Shown: positions 39,611-48,852 of the stretch, piece by piece
Layout: every line of letters starts with the position of its first letter
Position numbering within the stretch: position 1 is the stretch's first letter
Origin: Pannonibacter phragmitetus_B
Lineage (GTDB): Bacteria; Pseudomonadota; Alphaproteobacteria; Rhizobiales; Stappiaceae
Assembly: GCF_050510895.1 (NCBI RefSeq)
Contig: NZ_JBNINT010000001.1
Span: forward strand, 3,410,001-3,474,000
Direction of reading: 5' to 3'
Length of the DNA stretch: 64,000 nt
The notes under the pieces: model-generated
Told to the model about the DNA's origin: nothing
The model's input: only the letters and a program-made list of their open reading frames with translations
The model's database searches: none
Position numbers and translations under genes: made by a program

Positions 39611-40642
39611 CCCCAACAAGGCGCGCCGCAACCGGCGCGCCCAGGATCACGATGACGATCCGGGTCAGATGATGCAGGATGACAAAGCCAAGATCGGCAC
39701 CGGCCACGATCGACAGAACCGTCATTTCCGCCTGCCCGCCCGGCGCAAAAGCGAGAAAACCTTCGACCGGCTGAGCAAGGCCTGAGAGCGTCACAATTTC
39801 CGTGAAAAGAGCTGCAAGCCCTGCCAGCAGCACGACGAAGGCAAGGCCGGACAGGATGAAGCTGCGCAACTCGCGAAGCGTCACTCCCATATACTGAACA
39901 CCGATCCCAATGCCGATGAACAGCTGTGCCCCGAGGATCGCCTCGGCGGGCGGACGGCTGTGAATGAGGCCGCTCAGCGACAGGACCGCGGTCACGATCA
40001 TCGGCCCCAGAATCGTCGCGCCGAACAGCCCTATACGCTCTCCCCCTTCCACCCGATGACAGCCGCCGCAGCCATAAGCAGAAGCTCGGTCACCGGCAGA
40101 TCCCGCATTGGTGCACCAACTGCACCCGAGAGATTGGCCCCATAAAGGGACGTCAGAATGATGGGCGCAAGGGTGACAATGACCAGAACGCGGGTGGCAT
40201 GAATGAGGGCCAGCGCCCGAACATTCGCCCCCGCCTCCTGACCGAAGATCACCATGTCCTGCAGGCCACCGGGCATGGCCGCGTACCAGGACGTCACCGG
40301 GTCATATCCGAGCCGCCGGAAGAATGGCATGCCGACAGCCCCGATCATCGCCACATAAACCGGCACCAGCGCAACGCTGCCAGCCATCTGGGGAATGCGC
40401 CCAACCACCTCGGGCGTGATGGAGGCTCCCACGGCAACGCCCAGGACCGTCCGCGCAAGAATCGAAACCGTGCCCATTCCCTTCAGCGGGGCACCGGACA
40501 GCGCCGCCAGCAGGCAGGCGGCCATCGGGCCAAACAGAAAAGGCAGCGGCAGGCCGAGGCCGTAAAACACAGCCACACCCAGCCCTGCAATGGCAAGCGT
40601 CATCATCCTTTTTGTTATGCTTTTGGTCAGGTCCGCCGGCAC
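39591..40642 (-). CDS. AbrB-family membrane protein (putative ammonia monooxygenase group), one frameshift
   Basis: An inner-membrane protein of about 350 residues with roughly ten hydrophobic segments in two similar halves. GLPLPFLFGPMAACLLAAL and AMPGGLQDMVIFGQEAGAN in the first half correspond to the second half's FLAFAPGGQAEMTVLSIVAGA, the AbrB duplication. The old ammonia-monooxygenase label is not supported by function; a transporter is more likely. One G is missing (coding strand) in the run 40042-40046. The start is GTG at 40642 with AAGGAGG just upstream. It diverges from the GntR gene across a palindromic site, so is probably in the same regulon. Confidence 0.82.
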
Positions 40643-40664
40643 ATTTGCCTCCTTGCGCTTTCTT

Positions 40665-40690
40665 GTATCCAGATGTATACGACTGGATAC
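40665..40690. promoter_or_regulatory. Probable operator of the GntR regulator
   Basis: GTATCCAG (40665-40672) and its complement CTGGATAC (40683-40690) flank a central palindrome GTATAC. The site lies between the divergent AbrB-like and GntR genes, 22 bp from the former and 25 bp from the latter. FCD-type GntR proteins bind symmetric sites of this size. Confidence 0.7.
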
Positions 40691-40715
40691 CAAAGGACAC
40701 AAGTGAGTTTACCCT

Positions 40716-41384
40716 ATGGCTGAGGACAATGAAATCCCGCAGGGCCAGGCAGCTTACCGCCGCTTGCTGGAAGACATCCGCGATGGCGGCCTGGTTCCCG
40801 GCATGCGCCTTCGCGAAACCGAGCTGGCCGAGCGGCTGGGCATAAGCCGGACGCCGGTCCGCGAGGCGATCCGGCAACTGGAAGCCGACGGTCTTGTCGT
40901 CCATCTGCCCCGGCAGGGCGCCTCGATCCGAACACTGGATCATGCGGAAGTGGTCGAGCTTTATGAAATGCGGGCAGTGCTGGAAGGCACGGCCGCACGG
41001 TTGGCTGCACGCGCTGCCTCCAGCATCGAACTGGAGGAGCTTGCCGCCCTCAACAATGAGCTGGCAGCCGCGCCGGCAGGACCGCAGGCCCGTGAGCTGA
41101 ACCGGCAGTTTCACCGCACCCTGTTCGATGCGGCCCGCAACCGCTTTCTGCTGAAGTCGATCAGCGCCCTGCAGAAGACCCTTCTCATTCTCGGCCCCAG
41201 CACGCTGACAGACCCGGAGCGCGCTGCGCTGGCCGTGGCCGAACATGCGGCGGTGCTGACCGCCTTTGAGGCCCGCGATGGCGCGGGCGCTGAAGCGGCA
41301 ATGCGTGCCCATGTGGAAGCTGCCTTGTCGGCCCGAATCCGCAGCATGCGCGGCCGCGAAATTCCGCTGGAGGATGACGTATGA
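40716..41384 (+). CDS. GntR-family transcriptional regulator with FCD domain
   Basis: A 222-residue regulator. The N-terminal winged helix (about 12-75, with ETELAERLGISRTPVREAIRQLEADGLV) is followed by an all-helical FCD effector domain with the metal-site-type residues in FHRTLFDAARN and AEHAAVLTAF. FCD members bind small organic acids. It overlaps tcuA by ATGA and so is the first gene of the GntR-tcuA-tcuB operon. It probably responds to the tricarboxylate or a breakdown product. Confidence 0.94.
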   Translation: MAEDNEIPQGQAAYRRLLEDIRDGGLVPGMRLRETELAERLGISRTPVREAIRQLEADGLVVHLPRQGASIRTLDHAEVVELYEMRAVLEGTAARLAARAASSIELEELAALNNELAAAPAGPQARELNRQFHRTLFDAARNRFLLKSISALQKTLLILGPSTLTDPERAALAVAEHAAVLTAFEARDGAGAEAAMRAHVEAALSARIRSMRGREIPLEDDV

Positions 41385-42772
41385 AAGACTGGCCCGGCAC
41401 ATTTGACGTTGCTGTTGTCGGCGGCGGCAATGCAGCCCTCTGCGCTGCCATCACCGCTGCGGAAGCAGGCTGCAGCGTTCTGATCCTGGAAGGGGCTCCG
41501 AAGCCTTACCGGGGCGGGAACTCACGCCACACCCGCAATTTCCGCTGCATGCACAAGGGGCCTGCCTTTCCCCTGACCGGCACCTACGAGGAAGAGGAAT
41601 ATTTCCACGACCTCATGCTGGTGACCAAGGGCAAGACGGATGAAGGCCTGGCGCGCCTTGCCATCCGCACCTCGGAAGAGTGCCTGCCCTGGATGCAGGA
41701 GCATGGCGTGCGGTTCCAGCCCTCGCTCTCCGGCACCTTGTCCCTTTCGCGCACCAACGCCTTTTTCCTGGGCGGCGGCAAGGCGCTGGTGAACGCTTAC
41801 TACAACACGGCCAGCGACCTTGGCGTGAAGATCGCCTACGAGGCACAGGTCAAGCACGTGCATCTGGACGGCAGCCGCATCAGCCACCTCGAAGTGGAGA
41901 TCGCCGGACAGCCGGTCACCGTGCAGGCCCGCACCTTCGTTCTGGCCTCGGGCGGCTTTCAGGCCGACATCGACTGGCTGGCTCGCGCCTGGGGTCCTTC
42001 GGCCCGCAACTTCCTGATCCGCGGCACCCCCTATAATCGCGGAACCGTGCTGCGGGACATGCTGGATCAGGGTGCGGAATCCGTTGGCGACCCGACCCAG
42101 TGCCACGCGGTTGCCATTGATGGCCGCGCACCGAAATATGACGGCGGCATCGTCACCCGCCTCGACTGCGTGCCCTTCTCCATCGTGCTCAACAAGGATG
42201 GCGAGCGGTTCTATGATGAAGGCGAGGATGTCTGGCCGAAACGCTATGCCATCTGGGGCCGCCTTGTGGCCGCCCAGCCAGATCAGGTCGGCTATGCGCT
42301 CATTGATGCCAAGTCGATCGACCTGTTCATGCCCTCCGTCTTCCCGCCCGTGAAGGCAGACACGATCGAGGAGCTGGCCGCGAAGATGGGACTGGAACCG
42401 GAGGCCGTGCGGCGCACCGTCGACACGTTCAACGCCGCTTGCCGCCCCGGACCTTTCCATCCGACCGAGCTCGACGGTTTGCGCACGGAAGGGCTGAACG
42501 TGCCCAAGACAAACTGGGCCCGGCCGCTGGATACAGCCCCCTTCTATGGCTACGAGCTGCGCCCCGGCGTGACCTTCACCTATCTTGGCCTGAAGGTTGA
42601 CAGCCGTGCACAGGTGCACAGCGCAGCCGGACCGATCAGCAATCTCTGGGCTGCCGGCGAGATCATGGCCGGCTCCATTCTTGGCCAGGGTTATCTGGCC
42701 GGCTTTGGCATGACAATTGGCACTGTTTTCGGACGTATTGCGGGCAAGGAGGCCGCCGCCCATGCCGCTTGA
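41381..42772 (+). CDS. tcuA: FAD-dependent tricarballylate dehydrogenase-like protein (TcuA)
   Basis: A 463-residue flavoprotein of the fumarate reductase/succinate dehydrogenase flavoprotein family. The FAD-binding VVGGGNAALCAAITAAEAG is at about 11-30, SRHTRNFR follows, and the C-terminal LWAAGEIMAGSILGQGYLAGFGMTIGTVFGR closes the FAD site. In Salmonella, TcuA oxidises tricarballylate to cis-aconitate. The neighbour downstream is a TcuB homologue and a tricarboxylate transporter is nearby, which supports the name. An alternative is another short-chain carboxylate dehydrogenase. Confidence 0.87.
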   Translation: MKDWPGTFDVAVVGGGNAALCAAITAAEAGCSVLILEGAPKPYRGGNSRHTRNFRCMHKGPAFPLTGTYEEEEYFHDLMLVTKGKTDEGLARLAIRTSEECLPWMQEHGVRFQPSLSGTLSLSRTNAFFLGGGKALVNAYYNTASDLGVKIAYEAQVKHVHLDGSRISHLEVEIAGQPVTVQARTFVLASGGFQADIDWLARAWGPSARNFLIRGTPYNRGTVLRDMLDQGAESVGDPTQCHAVAIDGRAPKYDGGIVTRLDCVPFSIVLNKDGERFYDEGEDVWPKRYAIWGRLVAAQPDQVGYALIDAKSIDLFMPSVFPPVKADTIEELAAKMGLEPEAVRRTVDTFNAACRPGPFHPTELDGLRTEGLNVPKTNWARPLDTAPFYGYELRPGVTFTYLGLKVDSRAQVHSAAGPISNLWAAGEIMAGSILGQGYLAGFGMTIGTVFGRIAGKEAAAHAA

Positions 42773-43847
42773 AACCACATCTTCCTTTGACGAGGCACGC
42801 CGTCAGATCGAGATCTGCAACGCCTGCCGCTACTGTGAGGGCTTCTGCTCGGTTTTTCCGGCGATGACCCGGCAGAAGGCCTTTGCTGATGGCGACCTGA
42901 CGCAACTGGCTAATCTCTGCCACAACTGCCGGGGCTGTTACTACGCCTGCCAGTACACTGCGCCGCACGAGTTCAATCTGAACATTCCGGCTGCTCTGGC
43001 CGAGGTCCGTGTGGAAAGCTGGGAGCGGCTGGCCCGCCCGCAGGCGATCGCACGTCTGTTCCAGACCCATGGTGTCGCCATGGCCGGGCTCCTGGCTGCG
43101 GCGCTGGCCTTCTTCTTCTGGGCTCTTGCTGCCTTGAAGCCGCAGTATGGCGCGGGGTTCTACGCCCATCTGGCACATAACACGATGGTGGCAATCTTCG
43201 TGCCTGCGTTTCTTGCGCCGCTCGGACTCATTGCCCTTTCGGTGCGTGACTACTGGCGCGAGACCGGCGGTGGCCGTTTCAGGCTGATCCATGTGCTGCG
43301 GGCTTTTGACAGTGCCGCGCGGATGAAGAACCTTTCAGGCGGCCACGGCGAGGGTTGCAACTTCGAGGACGGTGACCGCTTCAGCAACCGGCGCCGCGTG
43401 TTCCATCAGCTGATGATGTATGGCTTCCTGCTCTGCTTTGCGGCAACGGCCAGCGGAACCGTCATGCACTACGCTTTCGGCTGGGAAGCCCCCTACCCGC
43501 TGTTCTCGCTGCCCAAGCTTCTGGGTGTTCCAGGCGGTGTCATGATGGTGGCCGGCGCCGCCGGGCTGGCCTGGCTGAAGCTGCGGGCGGATGCCACGCT
43601 TGGCGCAGTCCGGGTCTGGGGTGGGGAAATGGCGTTCATCCTGCTGCTGGGTGCCGTGGCTCTGACCGGGCTTGCGTTGTACGCAGCCACCGGCACCGAG
43701 CTGACTGGACCGCTTCTGGCCATTCATCTGGCCTGCGTGATGGTGCTTTTCCTGCTGATGCCCTTCTCCAAGATGGTGCACGGCTTCTTCCGCCTCGCCG
43801 CCCTTGTGGCGGAAGCTGCCAAACCGGCCCCGGCCGGCGGAGAGTAA
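42762..43847 (+). CDS. tcuB: TcuB/CitB-type membrane iron-sulfur electron-transfer protein
   Basis: A 361-residue protein that would re-oxidise the FADH2 of TcuA and pass electrons to the quinone pool. The soluble N-terminus has two 4Fe-4S motifs: C19, C22, C25, C29 and C53, C56, C59, C63. About six hydrophobic segments follow, with His residues at MYGFLLCFA and HYAFGW that could bind haem. The ATG at 42762 overlaps tcuA by 11 bp and has AAGGAGG upstream. Confidence 0.9.
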   Translation: MPLETTSSFDEARRQIEICNACRYCEGFCSVFPAMTRQKAFADGDLTQLANLCHNCRGCYYACQYTAPHEFNLNIPAALAEVRVESWERLARPQAIARLFQTHGVAMAGLLAAALAFFFWALAALKPQYGAGFYAHLAHNTMVAIFVPAFLAPLGLIALSVRDYWRETGGGRFRLIHVLRAFDSAARMKNLSGGHGEGCNFEDGDRFSNRRRVFHQLMMYGFLLCFAATASGTVMHYAFGWEAPYPLFSLPKLLGVPGGVMMVAGAAGLAWLKLRADATLGAVRVWGGEMAFILLLGAVALTGLALYAATGTELTGPLLAIHLACVMVLFLLMPFSKMVHGFFRLAALVAEAAKPAPAGGE

Positions 43848-43907
43848 GGAAGAACGGGCAATTCAAGGGGTGGCCCCAAATCGCAAGTTTGGAAGCCACC
43901 CCTTCCT

Positions 43908-46124
43908 TCACCCATGCGCGAGTTGCACCAGCCGGTTCGCTAGCACCAGCTTCTCGGCAAGCGTGACTGCCAGGAGGCGGTGGAAGAGGAGGGCGAGTTC
44001 GCTGTCGCTGCGCTCCAGCTTCTCAAGATCCGCGCGGCAAAGACGGTAGACGGTGGCCGGGCTCTCCACCACCACATCAGCGGTGCGCTTGCCATTGAGG
44101 CAATGACCGACTTCCCCACGACTGCACCGGCCGTCATGGTGCGCAGACGCAGGCTGCGGCCATCGGGAAGCATCATTTCCACACGCACGCGGCCTTCGCC
44201 GACAAGGAAAACATCGTCCGCCGGGTCCCCTGCCCGGATCAGCGCGGTGCCCGGCTCCAGCTCCATCCGATCCATGGCGCTGGCAAGATCGGCAAGGCGC
44301 GGATGTGGCCCCAGGATCGATTCCAGGTGATGGGATATCTCAGCCCCGGCCGGGAGCAGCTTTTCCTGCACCAGCAGTACGTCCTCGCAAAGCTCCAGCG
44401 CATGGTCGAGATCGGCCGCGCAGGTGACGCAGTGCGCGCTGTCTCCTTCTCCAGCCGCCGTATTCAGACCGGACCGGGCCAGCGCTGCGGCAACATTCTG
44501 CGGCATGGCGCTGAAGATCAGGCGCACCCCCGCCCGCTCTGTCATGCCGTGGATCTTGGCAAAGCCGGCAGCCGCGGCAGAGTCCATGCCGCTCATGCCG
44601 CCAAGGTCGATGATGAGAAACCGCAGCGGCGTACCGGATGCCTGAGCGGCGCGCTTGCGCACGCGGGCCACGACCTGCTCCATGGTACCGAAGAAGAGAT
44701 AACCCTGCAGACGCAGCACATGGATCTGCTCCCTTCCCGGTCCAGAGCGCGCACGGCTTCCGCCGAACGATCCACGCCGCTGCGCAGCTGACGGCCATCG
44801 GCGGCCATACGCACCACCGGCAGGCGGGCGTAATTGTAGACGAACATGACCACCGAGAAAGCCAGCCCGAGCATCAGGCCATAGAGGAACCCCAGCACAG
44901 CGATTGAGGCAAGAATGGCCAGAACGATCAGCCATTCGCCCTGCGGCAGCTTGCGGCGCGCAGCGATGGCCCAGTGGTAAATCAGTTCCGCGCCCAGGAA
45001 CATCATCAAGCCAGCGGCAAGGAACCCGGGCATGGCGGCGGCCAGCGTCCCTGCAAAGGCCAGGCTGATGAGCAGGATCACCCCGGCAGCGATGCCTGTC
45101 AGCCGGGTCGCTGCCTGCATCCTGGCGGCGAGCAAGGTGAGGCTGAGGCCGGTATAGCCAGGCGCGCCGCCGAAACAACCGGCCAGCAGATTGGCAAAAC
45201 CGCTCTCGCGCAGCTCCGCATTGGCATCCACCTCCCGGCCGGAGGCCGCCTCCAGCCCGCTGGTGTTGAGCAACAGACCGATGATATTGAGAATGGCAAT
45301 GCCGAGCATCAACGGAAACGCCTGCACGACAGCACCCCAATCGGCCTGCCCCGCGATCCAGAGCGGTGACGGCAGACTGACAATGGCATCGGCCGGAATG
45401 TCCGGCAACCATGTCCAGGCGCGCGCCTGATCCGTCGAGATTCCGGTTGCGGCCAGCACAGCAAAAATGCAGCCATGGCACCGGCCAGTGCCAGCGGCAT
45501 GGTCAGAGGATGTGGCAGGCGGACGAGACTGACCGCAAGCACAATTGCCATCAACACGGCTGGCAACAGGGCGCCGAGGAACACGGGATCTTTCACGCTG
45601 GTGGACAGATCCCCCGCGAAACCGGACGCGATGGCGGCGAGGCTGTGCTCCCCCGTCACCATGACGAGCGCCCCCTCGATCAGCAGCCAGCCAGTACCCG
45701 ACAGAAACCCGGCAATGACCGGAAAGGGCAGAAACCGCACCAGCGTACCGAGCCGCAGCCGTCCGAACAAAAGGAACATCACCCCGGTCACCAGTGTGCT
45801 GGCACCAAGAATGGCGAGGATGGTGGCAATCTGCCGGTCCGTCTCCTGCCCTTCCATGCCCGCGAGAATGCCGGCCATGGACGCAGAGAGAATGGCAATG
45901 CTGGTTTCCTGCACCAGGGCCACATTGCCCACGTAGGGACTGCGCAGCGCGATGTAGACCGACAGGATGACACCGCTGAGCAGCAGCACCGCCACACCCA
46001 TGCCAAGCCCGGCCGCCAGAGGCCCGGCAAAAAGCAGCGCAGCAAAGGCAACACCCGTGCCCAGATTGTCGAGACCTGCCGTCAGACCGGCAGTCACGGA
46101 TCGCAGATGTTCTTTCATGACCAT
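43908..46124 (-). CDS. SulP-family anion transporter with STAS and cyclic-nucleotide-binding domains, three frameshifts as sequenced
   Basis: A corrected protein of about 739 residues. About 11-12 membrane segments (SulP core, FLSGTGWLLIEGALVM and GCFGGAPGYTGLSLTLLAARM) are followed by a STAS domain (HVLRLQGYLFFGTMEQV, LIIDLGGMSGMDSAAA) and then a cNMP-type domain (GTALIRAGDPADDVFLVGEGRVRVEM). The C-terminal helix ends LVLANRLVQLAHG. One base is missing at each of 45463-45467, 44731-44733 and 44114-44117; all are homopolymers. The fused cNMP domain suggests control by a cyclic nucleotide or another small ligand. Substrate (sulfate, bicarbonate or a dicarboxylate) is unknown. Starts at 46142 (GTG), 46124 and 46118 are possible. 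Confidence 0.87.
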
Positions 46125-46531
46125 GGCTGGCAGTCCGGACACTTGGTCCCCTCAATGAAAAAAATCATCCTGAAGCGGGAGAGGAGCTGGAGCTGAAACT
46201 GGGCAAATGTCATGGCAAGCCGATACAGCATGAAGATTCCAGCCGAGGCAAACCCATTTTTTCCCGGAAATCTGCGGCTTGCAGCCATTCTCTTGCAAAG
46301 CAGCCAATCCTGCGCACAAGCATCAACGCCCGTTGAAGTTCTTTCCCATGAGGGCTGCGCCCGCACGTACTGAAACGCTGCGTCAAACCCGGCGCCCTGT
46401 CACGCAGGACAGTATGAAAGAGGATCTGACGGCCTCAAACGTTGGGGAAACATTTAATTCATCAAGTGAATTTACTGAAATTTAGAAGTCACGGCATACA
46501 AAAGATTGCAAATTTTTGGGAGAGACCAGCT
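46125..46531. other. Divergent intergenic region between SulP transporter and HD-GYP genes
   Basis: About 400 bp, AT-richer at 46440-46530, with no recognised gene. An ATG at 46442 is in frame with the HD-GYP gene, but the extra 30 codons look non-coding. Promoters for both genes must be here; I see no clear boxes. Confidence 0.5.
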
Positions 46532-47632
46532 GTGTTCAAGCTAGTCTTACTAGTTAAAAATATCGATCACTGCCCGCTGATCATGCACAAGCTCGGCCAG
46601 CTGTATCCAGCCGAACTATTTGCCTATGCCGACGCCCACCGTGCAGGCCTGTTCGCGGCCGATCTGGTGCTTATCGATGTCTCGGAGGCGGATGACAGCG
46701 ACACGGAAACGGTTCGCCAGGCGCTTTCCGAGACACGCAATGTGACGAGTGTCGCGCTTGTGCGGCCAAACAACCGCCGGGATGAAGTGCAGGCAAATGC
46801 GCTTGGCACCAAGCTCGTCTGGTCACGCATCCGCCCGGTAAAGACCGTTTTGCAGGATGTCGACCGGCTACTGGGTTCCTACAGCATGCCTGTCGTCACC
46901 GGTGACGTGCCACCGGCGACGCGCAAGTCTGTGCAGGCTGTAAGCAGGGCGCTCGGCGATTGCGTCACCTCCGCCATTTCGGATGAGCCCTTTCCGCTGG
47001 CGCAGATCGGCCGGGCCGTCGATCTGACCTTGTCATCCTTCCGTGTGGAAGGGCTGGACGCCTGGACGGCCGCCGTCCAGATGCACCACAGCCATACCTA
47101 TTGCCACTCCATGCTGGTGACGGGTTATGCGCTGGCCTTTGCCGATGTGATGGGCATGACGGTGGATGAAAGGGCCAGGCTTGGCACAGCGGCGCTGCTG
47201 CACGACGTAGGCAAGGTTTTTATCCCTCTCACCATCCTCGACAAGCCCGGCAAGCTGACGGATGAGGAGTTTGCCGCCATCAAGATGCACCCGGTCAAGT
47301 CGCGTGAGCTGCTCAGCGGTCAGCCGGGCATCTCTGACGAAGTGGTCGATATTGCCGTCCATCATCACGAATATCTCGATGGCAGCGGCTATCCGGATGG
47401 GCTTATAGGCGACGAAATCAGCCACAGCGTGCGCATGCTGACCATCTGCGACATTTACGCCGCTCTTACAGAAAGACGGGCGTACAAGCCCGCGCTCAGC
47501 CCGCGTCAGGCCTATGGTATTCTGGTCGACATGGGCCGCAAGATCGACCAGAACCTGTTGAAGATGTTCAGGCAGGTTGCCTTTGAAGCTGACAGGGTGG
47601 CCACCGTGAAACGCAAGGCGGGCGGCTTCTGA
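46532..47632 (+). CDS. HD-GYP domain protein, probable cyclic-di-GMP phosphodiesterase
   Basis: A 366-residue protein. The N-terminal 130 residues form a receiver-like alpha/beta fold without a clear phospho-acceptor set. The C-terminal HD-GYP domain has H224-D225 in LLHDVGK, HHHEYLDGSGYPDGL from H277 (the GYP motif), and CDIYAALTERRAYKP. All the metal ligands can be seen, so it should be active. It would lower c-di-GMP and favour motility, in keeping with the flagellar genes nearby. I prefer GTG 46532, preceded by GGGAGAG. Confidence 0.88.
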   Translation: MFKLVLLVKNIDHCPLIMHKLGQLYPAELFAYADAHRAGLFAADLVLIDVSEADDSDTETVRQALSETRNVTSVALVRPNNRRDEVQANALGTKLVWSRIRPVKTVLQDVDRLLGSYSMPVVTGDVPPATRKSVQAVSRALGDCVTSAISDEPFPLAQIGRAVDLTLSSFRVEGLDAWTAAVQMHHSHTYCHSMLVTGYALAFADVMGMTVDERARLGTAALLHDVGKVFIPLTILDKPGKLTDEEFAAIKMHPVKSRELLSGQPGISDEVVDIAVHHHEYLDGSGYPDGLIGDEISHSVRMLTICDIYAALTERRAYKPALSPRQAYGILVDMGRKIDQNLLKMFRQVAFEADRVATVKRKAGGF

Positions 47633-47662
47633 GACCCGCTTCCGACTGGACTGGCCTTCGGC

Positions 47663-48151
47663 TTATTCGAGGGCGTAGAGCGAGACCGTGACTGCCTGCG
47701 CATGACGGGCACCGGTTCCCACGAACAGTGTGCGATTGACCCAGCCGTAGCGCGGATCCCCCGTTTCCAGCCTTGCTTGCGTGCGCATGTAGTAGGAATC
47801 CGGCGGCACGCTCTCTCCCCGTGCAACGGCAGCCAGCACCTCGGCCGGACCATGGCGGAAGCCGTAGTTGATGATCTCGATCACCGCCCCGTCGTCCGTC
47901 TCCATCGCATAGCGCGTGTCCAGTTCGGCAAGGCCATCAGCGAAGATCGTCTGCCAGTCGGCCCCCAGGTTCAGGATGCGCCCGTTGAGGCGCGGGCCTG
48001 TCACCTTTCCGCCAATGATGGGGATGATCCGGCGCTTGCCCGCACGCCCTGCCCCCATCTCCATGATGGGAGCAAGTTCCACCTCAAGATTGCAGACATG
48101 AACGAGTTGCGGAACTGGCAGGACAACGGGCGCGCTGGCGGGCTGGGGCAT
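47663..48151 (-). CDS. DUF3237 domain protein
   Basis: A 162-residue protein of the DUF3237 family, recognised from the order GKRRIIPIIGGKVTGPRLNG, ILNLGADWQ, DTRYAMETDDGAVIEIINYGFRHGP and YYMRTQARLETGDPRYGWVNRTLFVGTG. The predicted fold is a beta-barrel. Members are often found in aromatic-compound gene sets, but no activity is assigned. It diverges from the MarR gene across a palindromic site that also occurs in front of the crotonase gene, so it probably belongs to that regulon. Confidence 0.85.
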   Translation of the reverse strand: MPQPASAPVVLPVPQLVHVCNLEVELAPIMEMGAGRAGKRRIIPIIGGKVTGPRLNGRILNLGADWQTIFADGLAELDTRYAMETDDGAVIEIINYGFRHGPAEVLAAVARGESVPPDSYYMRTQARLETGDPRYGWVNRTLFVGTGARHAQAVTVSLYALE

Positions 48152-48174
48152 GGACTTTCCTCCGGGAGATGTAT

Positions 48175-48195
48175 ATTGTTAACCTCATAAACAAC
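48175..48195. promoter_or_regulatory. Operator-like site in the DUF3237/MarR divergon
   Basis: ATTGTT-N9-AACAAC, an inverted repeat with arms 9 bp apart. The same sequence and spacing (ATTGTT-N9-AACAAT) occur at 52658-52678 upstream of the crotonase operon. MarR-family sites have this size. Confidence 0.7.
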
Positions 48196-48267
48196 ATAAG
48201 CAGGCAGTGCTTTTTCTTGCAAGATGCAAGGGAGGCAGCAGCCTTAGAACCGGAGGAAACCCGCCCC

Positions 48268-48759
48268 ATGACAGGCGACGGGGAGAACGTGAACTGCGAA
48301 GCAGAACCAGCTGCCAGCACCACCGAGCCGATGGAAAAGCTTGATCAGCTGATCGGCTACAATCTGAAGCGCGTCTATATTCTCGTTCAGAATGACTTCC
48401 GCCAGGTCCTGACGGATGACGACATTTCCCCGCGGATGTTCTCCGTCCTGTCCATGAGCGTGGAATCTGCGGGCATCACGCAAAGCGAAGTTGCGCGGCA
48501 GCTGGGCATCGAGCGGTCGGGTCTTGTATCCATCATCGATGACATGGAGAAGCGCGGCCTTTTGAGCCGTATGCCGGTGGAAGGCGACCGGCGCGCCCAG
48601 GCCCTGCATACCACCGAGGAAGGCAGAGCGGTCTACACGCGCGCACTGGCCGCTGTCTTCAGCCATGAAGAGCGGATTTTCTCGGTTCTGACGCCAGAAG
48701 AACAGGCCAAACTGCTGGAGATGCTGATGCGGGTGCGGCGGTCCGTCGAAGGCGGCTGA
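48268..48759 (+). CDS. MarR-family transcriptional regulator
   Basis: A 163-residue dimeric winged-helix regulator. The wHTH core spans about 55-115, with ITQSEVARQLGIERSGLVSIIDDMEKRGLLSRMPVEGDRRAQALHTTEEG, including the wing DRR. N- and C-terminal helices form the dimer interface. The ATG at 48268 is preceded by CGGAGGAAACCC; an upstream frame to 48169 crosses the operator. MarR proteins of this size often sense aromatic acids or CoA thioesters, which would suit the crotonase and TRAP transporter that share its site. Confidence 0.92.
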   Translation: MTGDGENVNCEAEPAASTTEPMEKLDQLIGYNLKRVYILVQNDFRQVLTDDDISPRMFSVLSMSVESAGITQSEVARQLGIERSGLVSIIDDMEKRGLLSRMPVEGDRRAQALHTTEEGRAVYTRALAAVFSHEERIFSVLTPEEQAKLLEMLMRVRRSVEGG

Positions 48760-48786
48760 CGGCTCCCTCTCAGTCCCTACAGAGAT

Positions 48787-48827
48787 AAAGACGAACGGCG
48801 CGGATCATCTCCGCGCCGTTCGTCTTT
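48787..48827. terminator. Bidirectional intrinsic terminator between marR and dctM
   Basis: A perfect 18-bp stem (AAAGACGAACGGCGCGGA and its complement) around TCATC. The stem ends in AAA/TTT, giving a short U-run in both directions between convergent genes. Confidence 0.88.
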
Positions 48828-48852
48828 GCAAGTCCGGCAGGTGCCAGTCCCG

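Noticed and set aside
38645..40642. Divergent or operon link between the 2-hydroxyacid dehydrogenase and AbrB-like gene
   Set aside because: The two genes are convergent and overlap by 20 bp at their 3' ends, so they are not co-transcribed.
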